A stretch of DNA of 64,000 bases from Erythroxylum novogranatense (GCA_029891385.1 CM057231.1:68092990-68156989), one strand, 5' to 3'; positions 1 through 10,710 are shown, counted from the stretch's first letter. A program made the numbers and translations. Notes: generated by a model not told the origin, from the letters alone.

Positions 1-13
1 ATATACATATATA

Positions 14-66
<53 letters not shown>
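1..66. repeat. AT microsatellite inside the G1 5' LTR
   Basis: This is an almost pure (TA)n run. The corresponding place in the 3' LTR (10798-10925) has CATATA and GTAT repeats instead, so the array evolved separately after insertion. Confidence 0.95.
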
Positions 67-71
<5 letters not shown>

Positions 72-318
72 CTGTTAGTTGCGGGGAGGGGGGCTAACAA
101 CCTCATGATTGGTTGTTAGCTAACCAAATCTATGATTCCTAACAGATTCTTAGTATGAATAAGCAACAGACATGAGGAGAGAGACATTGCATATACTGTT
201 GAGTGTATGAGCCATAGGCTAGAGGTGCTGGTCCTCGAAATCCAGTTTGCCATTATCATTCAGCTAAAGAATCAATACAAACATGCAGATTTTTCTTACC
301 TTATTCGAGAACTCATCA
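1..318 (+). repeat. 5' LTR of G1 (3' part only)
   Basis: It is homologous to 10795-11166. Shared landmarks are the TA-rich microsatellite, GTTGCGGGGA, the 'CCTCATGATTGGTTG' block, and an end in ACTCATCA followed by AC and the primer-binding site. Its TATA-like site at 154-161 reads TATGAATA, whereas the 3' LTR has TATAAATA, so this copy carries a promoter mutation. The left part of the LTR is outside the window. Confidence 0.9.
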
Positions 319-320
319 AC

Positions 321-332
321 TGGTATCAGAGC
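321..332 (+). other. Primer-binding site of G1 (tRNA-iMet type)
   Basis: TGGTATCAGAGC lies two bases after the LTR end. It is complementary to the 3' end of initiator tRNA-Met, the usual primer of plant retrotransposons. Confidence 0.92.
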
Positions 333-347
333 AGTTGATCTTGGGTA

Positions 348-925
348 ATGGCTGTCAAGAAAGCAGATAATCGGTTAGAAGGGATTGAGAAGGATTTGGA
401 GCTTCCTCGGGAAGAGAGGCGAAGAGATGGGGAGAAGATACAGAAATCGATCAGTCAAGCTCACCAAGAGTTTGAGAAACAACTTAAGTCATTCCAATCA
501 AGAGTGGCAGAGACATTTGGACGACCACAGTTCGGAGCTCCAGAAGAAAATGGAGTGTGTTAATAGGGAAATGAGGGAATGATTGCGGTCCGAAATAAAG
601 AGTATGATGATGTCGGTACTGCAGACGTGGAAAAAAAAATGACGAAGGCATGGGAAGAGTGGGTGACGCCCGACCCGAAGAAAACCCACCTGAGCCTAGT
701 CGGAGGAGAGAATTGGGGAAGGAACCGATTGAGTTAGAGGAGCACTACGAAAGCAATGAGCTGCAGAATGAGGCTAGCCACCGCACAGACCCACCTCTGA
801 GGTTCGTGCGTCATGGCGACTTCCGGCGACACTGTCGCACTCGACGGATTGAGATGTCAGTCTTCAACGGTGAGGATACCGATGGGTGGATCTACCGAGT
901 GGAGCGATTTTTTTCAGTGGAAAGG
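348..925 (+). pseudogene. gag: gag of G1, N-terminal part, broken by stops, frameshifts and a copia insertion
   Basis: Gag would form the virus-like particle. The start at 348 (MAVKKADNRLEG) follows the primer-binding site by 15 bases. The frame is lost near 560. A second readable piece runs from 650 and ends in 'FNGEDTDGWIYRVERFF', the typical opening of the plant gypsy gag core. Immediately after this the copia LTR begins at 926, and the gag core resumes at 6642 with 'FSELEKIELIGMSLEKEV', so both halves clearly belonged to one gene. The N-terminal part is charged and coiled-coil-like. It is a pseudogene through frameshifts, stops and the 5.7-kb insertion. Confidence 0.8.
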
Positions 926-1110
926 TGACAAATATGAGAAGATTAATTGAGATGGAATTCGTTACCTTCATTGATAGATTACATCATACATATATACAAT
1001 AACTTGTCCTAATCTTCTCCTAAATTGTAGTTACAGAATCGGTAATACACAACTAATTATACGTAAACTTGATCTCCTAACGTAATAACTAAATGATAAT
1101 TTCTTTAATA
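926..1110 (-). repeat. 3' LTR of C1
   Basis: 185 bp, nearly identical to 6434-6636. The main difference is about 18 bases around 'GGTAAAGATAATCA', present only in the 5' copy at about 6590-6610. The short length is typical of small copia elements. Confidence 0.88.
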
Positions 1111-1121
1111 CTCCCCCTCAA
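1111..1121 (-). other. Polypurine tract of C1
   Basis: The minus strand reads TTGAGGGGGAG directly before the 3' LTR, where plus-strand DNA synthesis would be primed. Confidence 0.85.
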
Positions 1122-2790
1122 GTTGGAGAGTGTAAATTAAGAACTCCCAACTTGTTTCGTAAAAATTCAAAATGCTGTCTTCCAAGGGCCTTTGTGAATG
1201 CATCGGCCAACTGCAATTTCGTAGAAATGTAACACGGCCGAATTAAACCAGTTAGCAATTTTTTCCGAACTATGTGACATTCTATTTCAATGTGTTTCGT
1301 TTGTTCGTGAAAAACTGGGTTAGCTGCTATGTGCAAAGCTGCTTGGTTATCACAAAATAGTGAAGCTGGTTCTCGTATCTCAACTTTCAAATCTCAGAGT
1401 AAATAGCTTAGACAAGTCAACTCTAGACAAGTGTTAGCCATGGCTCTGTACTCAGCTTCTGCTGACAATCTGGACACATTGGTCTGTTTCTTTGACTTCT
1501 AGGAAATGAGTGACGAGCCGAGAAAAATACAGTAACTAGAAACAGAGCGCCTAGTTGTATGAAATCCTCCCCAGTCTGAGTCACAGTAAGCTCTAAGTTT
1601 CAAAGTATTCTCGGAAGGTAGAAAGAGACCTTGGCCCGGAGTTCCCTTTATGTATATGAGAACTCGTAATGCAGCTTCCCAGTGTGGTTTCCTGGGCTCA
1701 TGCGTGAATTGACTGAGTGTACGTACTGAGTACACTATGTTTGGTCTAGTCACCGTCAAGTAAATTAGCCTGTCGACTAATCTTCGATATTTGTTTGGAT
1801 CATTCAAAATATCACCATCTGTGGTTGTCAATTTCAAATTCTGCTCCATTGGAAATTTGTCTGGCTTGGCACCTGAAAGATCTGTATCTTGCAAAATATC
1901 TAGTGCATAATTTCTTTGAGACATAAATATTCCTTTCTTAGAGCGGGAAAATTCTATCCCCAGAAAATATTTCAAATTACCGAGATCTTTAATAAGAAAA
2001 TGTTTGAGCAGATAGTCTTTGAGTAATTTGATTTCATGCAGATCGTTTTCAGTTAATAGAATATCATCCACATAGATAAGAACTGCAGTGAATTTGGTAC
2101 CTTGAGCTTTGGTAAAAAGCGAGTAATCCGCCTTAGATTGTATGTAGCCGGCCCTTTTAATAGTGATTGCAAATGTGGAGAACCAATTGCGTGATGCCTG
2201 TTTCAACCCATAGAGAGATCTATTAGTCGACATACCAGATTCCCCCCCTGTCGGCGTAATCCGAGAGGAGGATTCATATACACTTCCTCGTGAAGGGCCC
2301 CATGGAGGAACGCATTATGAACATCCAGTTGATGGGTGTACCAATTTCTTGCTGCAGCCACAGTTAACAAACATCGAAGAGTAGTGAGTTTGGCAGTCGG
2401 GGAAAAAGTTTCTTTGTAATCTATACCTTCCACTTGAGTGTAGCCTTTGATGACCAAGCGTGCTTTGTAACGCTCAATGGTACCATTCGAATGATATTTG
2501 ATTTTATACACCCATCGACAGCCGATTGGTTTGTGCCCGGGAGGAAGAGGAACAAGCTGCCATGTGTTGTTTTGTTCCAATGCCTGGAGTTCAGTGGACA
2601 TGGCCTGGCGCCAAAGGGGATCCTGTGCGGCTTGGTCATATGTGGTAGGCTCAATCTGGGCTATCAAAAGAGCTAGAAAGGCACGGTGGCTAGAAGAGAA
2701 ACGAGAAACATATAAATAGGAAGAAAGTGGGTACCTCGTGCTTTTGCCAAAATTGGTGCCGGATGAAGAATGATTGGCATGAGTAGACAT
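1118..2790 (-). pseudogene. pol: Copia reverse transcriptase and RNase H of C1 (broken)
   Basis: Reading 2790 to 1118: the segment '[18 protein letters not shown]', then '[13 protein letters not shown]', '[11 protein letters not shown]' (D-x-x-x-A-F-L-H-G) and, after a break near 2215, '[13 protein letters not shown]', the catalytic 'LIYVDDILLT', 'LGNLKYFLGIE' and 'YCDSDWGG', the RNase H start. It continues after a stop at about 1499 to 'CDNQAALHIAANPVFHE', 'TKHIEI' and 'LADAFTKAL' near the end. These are canonical copia RT and RNase H motifs. The RT active-site aspartates are present, but the frame breaks near 2210 and the stops at about 1499 and 1391 inactivate the protein. Confidence 0.92.
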
Positions 2791-3069
2791 ATTGTAGTCT
2801 ATGTTCCACCTAGGTGGCTGATTGTCTTAAGTGGAGCGGCGGAGAGGTGGAGCTGCTTCTGTTTCAATTTGGACAGGGTCCTGTGAAGTCGGGGAAACAG
2901 CAGGAGGAGAAGAGGCTAGAATGGGAGTGTATGAATCGGAAGGCGAATATGGGAGAATAGGAGAATGAGGCAAATATGGATTGGACGTGGAGTCGTCTGG
3001 CGAGGCTGGTGGACTAGAAGGAATGGGATCAGGTGGACAAGTAGTGTCGATGAGTAGATTGGGTGAGGT

Positions 3070-3885
3070 CTAGGAAGACGTTGATGATGGTAGTGAAGAA
3101 GCATGAAAGGGAAAAATATTTTCCTGAAAATGAACATCACGACTTACAAACATTTTTTTGGTGTGCAAGTCATAAACTTTGTAGCCCTTTTGACCATGTG
3201 GATACCCCATGAAAACACAAATAGATGCACGTGAATCAAATTTATGCTTAGGGTGGACATTAGTGACATAACATTGACACCCAAAGACCTGCAAGTGTGC
3301 TAAAGATGGCGGTCGGTTATAAAGGATCTCGAATGGTGATTTATTAGACAAAAATGGTGTAGGGATATGATTTATAAGGTATATGGCAGTTAAGACGCAT
3401 TCACCCCAAAATTGAAGTGGAACATTGGATTGAAAAAGGAGTGAACAACATTTAGTATGTGACAATGTTTGCGTTCCACAACTCCGTTTTGTTGTGGAGT
3501 GTAGACGCAAGATCTTTGGAGTTCGATTCCTTTATTTTGAAGAAAGCTGCATACGGGAATAAACTCGGTGCCATTATCCACCCTTATCATTTTAACAGAT
3601 GTTTGAAATTGAGTTTGAACGAAATTCACAAATTGGTTAATAAAAATTGTGTTTTTGATTTGTGATGCATAAGAAAGATCCATGTGCAGCGGGTAAAGTT
3701 GTCGACAATGGTGAGAAAATAGTGTGAACCAGAGTGTGTAGATGTTTTGTGAGGACCCCAGACATCACAGTGTAAAAGTGAAAAAGGAGATTTTGTTGAT
3801 ATTGAACTTATTGAAAAAGGCAGGCGTGTCTGCTTTGCCTTTGGACAAATTAGACAATTATTCTGTAATTCTATAGGACTAGTGG
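3070..3885 (-). pseudogene. pol: Copia integrase of C1 (broken)
   Basis: At 3834-3875 the minus strand encodes the second half of the zinc finger (CLICPKAKQT). The core follows with 'MIRVDNGTEFI' (second Asp, near 3578) and 'QQNGVVERKH' (catalytic Glu). Next come 'PLQFWGECVLTAIYLIN', 'VFGCQCYV' and 'FDSRASICVFMGYP', the C-terminal signature of copia integrases. The reading needs at least two frame changes (near 3683 and 3500). A low-complexity Pro/Ser-rich linker toward the RT lies at 2800-3070. Confidence 0.88.
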
Positions 3886-3888
3886 GAA

Positions 3889-4340
3889 TTAAATGGAAAG
3901 CAACTTAAAGCTAGAAAGAGAGTGATGACCAAGGCGTAAATGCCAAAGGTCAAAAGACTGTGAAACATAAAAGGTAGCCAGATTATTGCAGGTCGAAGAT
4001 ATGTAATATAGACTACCATGTTGTCTACCCAAGCCAATCGTCTTCCCCGAAACCAAGTCCTGCAAAATGCAAAAGTTAGGAAGGAATATGATGCAGCAAT
4101 TTAAATCACTGGTAAGTTTTCTGGCTAAAATCAAATTTAAATTGAAGGTCGGAACGTATAGGACATTTTTAAGCACAAGATTTGGATTAAAAATGACAGT
4201 GCCAGTGTGTGTAATTGGTGAGGTGGCTCCGGTTGGTAAATTAACATTGGTGATGCTAGAAGGTCTTAGTTCGGTTGACAGGGAAGCATTAGACACGAGG
4301 TGATCTGTGGCGCCAGTATCTAAGATCTAAGAACCCGTTT
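3889..4340 (-). pseudogene. pol: Copia protease and GAG-pre-integrase region of C1
   Basis: The minus strand gives 'ILDTGATDHLVSN' at about 4335-4290, the aspartic protease active site D-T-G-A, preceded by an in-frame stop. It continues with 'LKNVLYVPTFNLNL', a copia protease flap/C-terminal signature, and 'LWHLRLGHHSLSSF', the histidine motif at the start of the integrase zinc finger. The length is right for this module. The upstream stop and the frame break at 3889 disable it. Confidence 0.87.
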
Positions 4341-4545
4341 TATTAGAATTAATAGACACATGAGTTGATGGGAACAAACCTACAACATTCGCATATGCAT
4401 CAACATTACCAGATGAATTGTTTTAATTTAATGTAGATATAGCCTGCGCGACCTGTTGAATTTGTTCAGGAGTGAAGCTCCGTATTGGGTTGGACGAATC
4501 ACCCTCGTATGCTTCCTGAGATGATTATGTCATGTTAACTGTGGG

Positions 4546-5482
4546 TTGACTTCCTCGTCCAAGATTTCTTTGCCCTCAGAATTGACCAGAACAAGGATTG
4601 GATCCATGCTTCAACCGGCATATATCCTCCGTATGTCCCCTTTTATCACAGTATTTGTAGTGAAATTTAAGGGTACAACTTTCATCTATCGTGTGCCCCG
4701 ATCTATTACAGTGATCACATGTTTTCTCCTTAGATGTTTTTGAACTGCCTCCCTTTCCTGGTATTGTGGCTACTATTGAACATTTTTCAACTAATTCAGA
4801 CGTAACCTGACATTGCATCTCCTCTTGAACAACTCTAGAATAGGCTTGACAGACATTTGGAAATGGAGACATCATCAGTATGTTGGATCTGACTGTTTTG
4901 TATGAATCATTGAGACCCATGAGGAACTGCATGAGTCTGTCTTCCTCCCTTCGTTCAAGGTGTGCTTGATGTTGATTACAAGTCAATGGTGCCCGATATG
5001 TTTCTAGTTCGTCCCAAAGGGCTTTGATTTTAGTGAAATACGCTGCGACTGTCATTGTTCCCTGCGCCATGGTAGCAATTGACTTTTGAATTTGGAAGAT
5101 TGTTGGGGCGTTCTTCTGCTGGAATTGATCACGCAAATCGATCCACACTTATCGTGCGGTTTTGGCATGAACAATTCCTTTAGCTATGTCTAGTTCCACA
5201 GAGTGTGTTAACCAAGACAGTATCATACTGTTACACTGATTCCATTGTTCAAATTTGAAGGGTTGATCTTCCTGAGATGGTTCCTCAACTGTGCCATCAA
5301 CGAACCTGAGTTTTTTTTGGCAATGAGAGCATGTATGACTGCTTTGCTCCACGATTGATAGTTAACACCATTCAATTTGACTGGAACCAGACTTGGCCTG
5401 GTTGATCTGAATGGTGGATATAAAACAGATGTGATGGATCAAGAGGTTTGGAATTCGATGTTAAACTAGAGTTGTCCACCAT
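4546..5482 (-). pseudogene. gag: Copia gag of C1
   Basis: The probable start is the ATG complementary to 5480-5482 (MVDNSSLTSNSKPLD). An insertion or deletion near 5370 breaks the frame just before the usual 'LNGVNYQSWSKAV' block. The rest reads 'FKFEQWNQCNSMILSWL', a stop at about 5149, then 'TIFQIQKSIATMAQG' and 'YFTKIKALWDELETY' (UBN2-type gag core), and a zinc knuckle C-D-H-C-N-R-S-G-H-T with a second Cys/His cluster 'YCDKRGHTEDIC' at 4590-4690. Gag would package RNA in the cytoplasm. Both the single stop and the early frameshift are visible. Confidence 0.85.
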
Positions 5483-5820
5483 GGTGATGATGACGATGAG
5501 AAGGAGAAAATTTAGATTATCAAGAGCACCAGGATCGGTGCTCAATTGATAAAGACTTTAGGGGAGCCACACCCCAAAATCTAGCTTATGAGGGTAGAGA
5601 GCCCAAAGTCCTTATAAATCCCATATCAATTTTGTATTTAATCAGTATGGGATTCAAGTCCTATACCTTGCAATTAAATCAAACCGTAACATTCGTCCCT
5701 ACATAAGGACCAATGCCCTCATTGGTCACAGCTGACACTTTCAGGTCACCACTCCATGGGTCACCACTCTGAGATCCTTGTTGGTCACGGCTGGCACTCC
5801 CAGGCCACCACTCCAAGACC

Positions 5821-5833
5821 GGCTCTGATACCA
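5821..5833 (-). other. Primer-binding site of TRIM unit 1
   Basis: The minus strand reads TGGTATCAGAGCC two bases after the LTR end TTTATCA. Confidence 0.85.
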
Positions 5834-6110
5834 ATTGATAAAGACTTTAGGAGAGCCACACCCCAAAAGCTAGCTTATGAGGATAGAGAGCCCAAAATCC
5901 TTATAAATCCCATATCAATTTTGTATTTAATCAATATGGGATTCAAGTCCCATTCCTTGCAATTAGATCAAACCGTAACATTCGTCCCCCCCATAAGGAC
6001 CAATGTCCTCATTGGTCACGGCTGACACTTTCAGGTCACCACTCCATGGGTCACCACTCTGAGATCCTTGTTGGTCACAACTGGCACTCCCAGGCCACCA
6101 CTCCAAAACC

Positions 6111-6123
6111 GGCTCTGATACCA
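6111..6123 (-). other. Primer-binding site of TRIM unit 2
   Basis: Same sequence and position relative to its LTR as at 5821-5833. Confidence 0.85.
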
Positions 6124-6270
6124 ATTGATAAAGATTTTAGGAGATCCACACCCCAAAAGCTAGCTTATAAGGGTAGAGAGCCCAAAGTCCTTATAAATTC
6201 CATATCAATTTTTTATTTAATCAATATGGGATTCAAGTCCCATACCTTGCAATTAAATCAAACCGTAACA

Positions 6271-6433
6271 TTCGAGAGGAGAATTTAAATAAAACACTTG
6301 TATTTGGGTTTATTCCACTTACGAACTCACTTAGTGGAGAAATTCAGTGTTAAGATCCTTGCACTATTATTTCTGCCATTATTCTTCTATTACTATTTTT
6401 CTATTTTTCTGGGTTTGCTATCATTGGTATCAG
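6271..6433 (+). other. LTR-end-like segment with plus-strand PBS-like site abutting the C1 LTR
   Basis: This T-rich stretch ends in CTATCAT followed by TGGTATCAGAG (6425-6435). On the plus strand that looks like an LTR end and primer-binding site, but it runs directly into the minus-oriented C1 LTR. C1 itself lacks a correctly oriented PBS at this border. It may be a rearranged or captured piece of another element. Confidence 0.5.
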
Positions 6434-6636
6434 AGACAAATATGAGAAGATTAATTGAGATGGAATTCGTTACCTTCATTGATAGATTACATCATACATA
6501 TATACAGTAACTTGTCCTAATCTTCTCCCAAATTGTAGCTATAGAATGGGTAATACACAACTAATTATACGTAAACTTGATCTCCTAATAATGGTAAAGA
6601 TAATCACGCAATAACTAAATGATAATTTCCTTAATA
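6434..6636 (-). repeat. 5' LTR of C1
   Basis: 203 bp, the partner of 926-1110. It carries about 18 bases missing from the 3' copy. Confidence 0.87.
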
Positions 6637-7277
6637 GGAGGTTTTCGGAGCTAGAGAAGATCGAACTGATAGGGATGAGCCTTGAAAAGGAGGTGTTAAC
6701 GTGGTTTCGCTGGGTGGAAGTACGTCATCCCATTGTGGACTTGAAAGAGTGTAGAAGTTATTGACCCAGAAGTTCCGACCAGCTCATGAAGGGATGCAGT
6801 GTCAACGCCTGTTAAGAGTGAAGCAAATTGGGACAGTGGCAAAATATACGGGTAAATTTCTTGAACTTGTAGCTCCTCTGTTGGAGTTACCTGATGCTGT
6901 GCTTGAGAGTACATTTCTGAATGGGTTCGTAGAAGAGATTCAGTTGGAGGTGCAGATTCTTAAGCCTAGGAATTTGGCTGAGATGATGGAGTTATCCTAG
7001 CAGGTGGAGGAAAAATTTAGACGTATGAGCGAATTTAGACCAGAATTGATAATACAAGGGCGAAAAAACGAAGGGAGGAGCTTGTTAATAATCGGGTCCC
7101 TACAGACACAAGGCATAAAAATATAGAAGGCAGTAGAAATCCAAATGTGGGAGGATTTAGGAGGCTGATGGTGAGTGAGTTATAAGATAAAAAGGCCAAG
7201 GGGCTTTTTTTAGATGTGATGAGAAATTCAACCCAGGCCATCGATGCAAAAAGGTAGAGCTTCAAGTTCTGGCAGCC
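6637..7277 (+). pseudogene. gag: gag of G1, core and zinc knuckle part
   Basis: This continues the gag interrupted at 925. Landmarks are 'FSELEKIELIGMSLEKEV' and 'TWFRWVE' (6640-6720). After a break near 6755 come 'MTQKFRPAHEGMQCQRLL', 'IGTVAKYTGKFLELVAPL' and 'LPDAVLESTFLNGF', the retrotransposon gag core. A degenerate knuckle at 7205-7255 reads F-F-R-C-D-E-K-F-N-P-G-H-R-C. The usual first cysteine of this plant gypsy knuckle (normally G-L-C-F-R-C) is replaced by phenylalanine. There is a stop at 6998 and several frame changes. Confidence 0.85.
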
Positions 7278-7895
7278 ATGGATGAAGAAACAAAACAAGA
7301 GGAGGAGCTGGAAGGATATGAAGTGGAGGAGACGCTACAAACAGTGGAGCTAGCTGCTGTTTCGGTGTTGGGGTTCACTTTCCCGAAAACAATGAAGGTG
7401 AAGGGGGACTTGGAAGGGAGAGAAGTGATCATACTCATAGATAGTGGAGCCTCACACAACTTCATTTCATGGCAGTTAGTGAATTTGCTAAATTGTGAGT
7501 TGGCAGCAACGACGAAGTATGTGATAACTATGGGTAATGGACTGAAGATTAAGGGAGAGGGGAATTGCAGAGGGGTAGTGGTATCGGTACAAGGGTTGGT
7601 GGTCCACGAGGAGTATCGACCAATGGAGTTAGGTAGCTGTGATATTATATTGGGGATTAAATGGTTGCAAACTTTGGGCAAGGTGATAACAGATTGGAGT
7701 AAGATGACGATGGAGGTCCAGAAAGGAGATCAAACCCTTACAATTACGGGAGACCCGACCCTCTTAAAAACACCTATTAACCTAAAAAGTTTGGTGCACA
7801 CTATCACAAAGAAGGACTCGGTATACTTGTTACAATTGGGCCTTTCGGAGGTAGCAGGGCTGAAAGGTGCTAACCTAATTAACACCGATTTCTAG
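7278..7895 (+). pseudogene. pol: Gypsy aspartic protease of G1
   Basis: The 205-residue readable segment has the active site I-L-I-D-S-G-A-S-H-N-F-I at residues 52-63 and the C-terminal motif 'CDIILGIKWLQTLGKVITDW' (about 119-138), both standard for Ty3/gypsy retropepsins. The acidic N-terminus (many E residues) links the gag zinc knuckle to the protease. The protease itself looks intact, but it belongs to a polyprotein closed by a stop at about 7893. Confidence 0.9.
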
Positions 7896-9239
7896 GCTAT
7901 TTTGGAAGAGTTCAAGGCGGTTTTCCACATGCCTTAGGCACTACCACCGGAAAGGGGTAAGAACCATGCAATTGTACTCCAAGAGGGGGCAAATCCAGTC
8001 ATGGTTAGACCTTATAAATATCCCCAATTTCAAAAAAATGAGATTGAGAAGTTGGTGAAGGAAATGTTGGAGTCAGGAATTATTCAACCAAGTGTTAGCC
8101 CTTATGCCAACCCGGTACTGTTGGTTAAGAAAAAAAGGATGGAGGGTCGCATTTTTTGTATGGACTACCGTGCCTTAAACAAGGAGACCGTAGTAGAAAA
8201 ATTCCCTATTCCTATCATAGATGAATTACTTGATGAATTGAAGGGTGTTACTATCTTTTCAAAGATTGATCTAAAGGTCGGGTATCATCAGATCCGAATG
8301 AAAACGGAGGACATAGAAAAGATAGCTTTCAGGACTCATGAAGAGCATTACGAATTTCTTGTCATGCCCTTCGGATTGACTAACGCACCAGTCATGTTTC
8401 AATCCCTCACGGATCAGGTTTTTAAGCCTTACCTTCAGAAATTTGTATTGGTTTTTTTTGTTGACATCTTGGTTTACAATACCAGCAGGGAAGAGCATGT
8501 GTATCACTTAAGGGCAGTCCTAAAGGTGCTCCTATCCCAACAATTGTATGTGAATTGGAAGAAATGTCTTTTTGGCCAAGAAACATTGGAATACCTTGGG
8601 CACATCATATCGAGAGATGGGGTGGCAACCGACATGAGAAAGATTCAGGTGATGATTAATTGGTCTAGACCAGGAAATGTGAAAGAGTTGAGAAGTTTCT
8701 TGGGATTGACAGGGTATTATAGGAAATTTGTGAAAAACCATGGAGGAATTTCATGACCTTTGACACAATTGCTCAAGAAGGAGGGATTTAAGTGGACTAA
8801 AGAGAGTGAGGCCTCTTTCCAACAAATCAAACAAGCTATGATTTCAACTCCGGTGTTGATATTACCTGATTTCACTTGGCCCTTCATCTTGGAAATCGAT
8901 GCTTTAGCCAATGCCATAGGAGCTTTCCTAATGTAGGAGAACCGACCCATTGCTTACTACAGCCAGGTCTTGTCCACTTCCAGCCGCCACAAATTAGCCT
9001 ATGAGAGGGAGTTGTTAGCCATTGTATTAGCTGTTAAAAAATGGCATTCTTACCTCTTGGGCCATGAATTTGTCATTAGTACTGACCAGCAACCACTAAA
9101 ATTCCTTTTGGAGCAACGTGAGGTGCACCCGGAATATCATAAGTGGCTGTCTAAATTGTTGGGGTACACTTTCAGCATTGAGTATAAAGCAGGAAGGGAA
9201 AACAGAGTAGCAGATGCCTTATCGAAAGTTCCTCCTTAG
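7896..9239 (+). pseudogene. pol: Gypsy reverse transcriptase and RNase H of G1, active-site mutated
   Basis: One frame holds '[18 protein letters not shown]', '[17 protein letters not shown]', '[17 protein letters not shown]', then the catalytic region '[10 protein letters not shown]'. The usual F/Y-x-D-D has Val in place of the first Asp (consistent with GAT to GTT at about 8460), so this RT could not work. The thumb '[13 protein letters not shown]' and '[15 protein letters not shown]' follow. After in-frame stops at 8754 and 8934, RNase H continues with 'HKLAYERELLAIVLAV', 'ISTDQQPLKFLL' and 'GRENRVADALS'. The rest of the frame is kept across both stops. Confidence 0.93.
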
Positions 9240-10710
9240 GTGGAAATAATGGCAGTAATGGCGATTAGGGCGTTGGATATGGAGCAAGTAATCAAAGAGA
9301 TTAAGGCTGATCCAAAACTGTCAAAGTTGAAGCAGGAACTTCTAGCCGATGGTGGAGCACATCCTCCATATATAATAATCCAAGATCGCTTGTTTTATAA
9401 GGATTGGTTGGTAATTCCAAGAAATTGAGCTGTTATACTAGCCCTTATCACGGACATACCACCAAAGTAATATCGGGGGGCATGGGGGTGCTTTAAAAAC
9501 ATACAAGAGGCTAGCCAATGAGTTGTTTTGGGAAGGAATGAAAAATGATGTCTATCAATTTGTGGCTGAATGCATCATTTGTCAACATAATAAGTATCTA
9601 TCACTGTCGCCAGCTGGATTTTTGCAGCCCTTACCAGTACCACAACTAGTTTGGGAGGATGTTTCGATGGATTTCATAGAGGGGCTGCCAAAATCAAGGG
9701 GCTTTTCGATTATCTTGGTGGTGGTGGACAGATTTAGTAAGTATGCTCACTTTATTCCTTTAAAACATCCCTACATTGCACAATCGATTGCATATCTATT
9801 TGTTCAAGTAGTGGTGCGTTTACATGGTTATCCTAATTCGATTATGTTCGATAAGGATAAAATGTTTTTGAGCAAATTTTGGAAGGAGATGTTTAAAGTG
9901 TAGGGCACAAAGTTGAGGTATAGTTCAGCCTATCATCCACAAACGGATGGACAAAACGAGGTTGTTAATAGATGCCTCGAAACATACCTTAGATGTTTCA
10001 TTAGCAAACAACCCTAACAGTGGGAAAGATGGGTGGGATGGGCTGAATATTGTTACAACACATCTTTTCATTCCACTTTGGGCACTACACCATTCAAAGT
10101 CCTCTATGGACGTGATCCTCCTACTCTCACTTGATACAGAATTCAATCTTCTGCTATAGGTGCTATTGATACACTGCTGCAGGAAGAGACCAAAAATTGG
10201 CTGATCTACATCGACATTTGATGATAGCACAACAAAGGATGAAGTTGACAGCAAATGGGAAGAGAAGAGATGTGGAGTTTCAGGTAGAGGATATGGTTTT
10301 TGTTAAGCTGGCACCTTATCGCTAACAATCTGTTGAGACCAGGAGTAATAATAAGTTGGCCCTGCACTATTTCAGTCCTTTTGAGATCCTACAACGCATT
10401 GGATCGGTTGCCTACCAGCTAAAGTTACCTCCGATAGCTAGAATTCACTTTAATTTTCTTGTCTCTCAATTGAGGAAGGTTTTGGGTACTACTGATATAG
10501 CCATAAATATCCCAGACTATCTATTAGTTCCTGAAGCTACCCCAGTTTATCCAGCTACCCTTTTGGCCATTCAGAACATCACTACTAGCTCAGATTTAGA
10601 AGTGCTCATATAGTGGCTCGATCAGCCAGCTTCCGAGGCTACATGGGAGCTATATGAAGACATGAAAGCTAGATTTCTCGACTTTCACCTTGAGGACAAG
10701 GTGAAGTTGA
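9240..10710 (+). pseudogene. pol: Gypsy integrase with chromodomain-like C terminus of G1
   Basis: It shows the zinc-finger half 'ECIICQHNK', the core 'VWEDVSMDFIEGLPKSRG' (first Asp), 'MFDKDKMFLSKFW' (second Asp) and '[18 protein letters not shown]' (Glu region), then '[11 protein letters not shown]', '[12 protein letters not shown]' and the GPY/F-like stretch 'YFSPFEILQRIGSVAYQL'. The end reads W-L-D-Q-P-A-S-E-A-T-W-E, the usual chromodomain signature of plant chromoviruses, which is thought to guide insertion to heterochromatin. Stops at 9426, 9901, about 10017, 10156, 10322 and 10611, and frame changes near 9430 and 9910-10200, make it a pseudogene. Confidence 0.9.

Larger units (their letters stand above)
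5547..6270 (-). mobile_element. Tandem TRIM-like element: three 145-bp LTRs and two short internals
   Basis: A 289-290-bp unit repeats 2.5 times. Read on the minus strand, each terminal unit is 145 bp, starts TGTTACGGTTTG and ends CTTTATCA (5547-5691, 5836-5980, 6126-6270). Each internal part (5692-5835, 5981-6125) starts ATTGGTATCAGAGCC, a tRNA-Met primer-binding site, and ends in a G-rich tract (ATGGGGGGGACGAA at 5981-5994) just before the next LTR. LTR plus PBS plus PPT in about 435 bp with no coding capacity is the definition of a TRIM. LTR-internal-LTR-internal-LTR is the expected product of unequal recombination between TRIM LTRs. I find no target duplication at the outer ends. Confidence 0.82.
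926..6636 (-). mobile_element. Ty1/copia retrotransposon (C1) inserted in G1 gag
   Basis: The element reads on the minus strand with gag, protease, integrase, RT, RNase H, the copia order. Its terminal repeats are 926-1110 (3' LTR) and 6434-6636 (5' LTR). The flanks AAAGG (921-925) and GGAGG (6637-6641) match at 3 of 5 bases, an eroded target duplication. The outer bases read TATTAA..TGTCA on the minus strand instead of TG..CA. The leader between the 5' LTR and gag is abnormal: it holds a tandem TRIM-like array and a primer-binding-like site in the opposite orientation. All genes carry stops or frameshifts, but the RT core is readable with an intact YVDD. Confidence 0.88.

Noticed and set aside
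7035..7681. Two minus-strand open frames of 87 and 139 codons
   Set aside because: Shadows of gypsy gag/protease coding on the plus strand.
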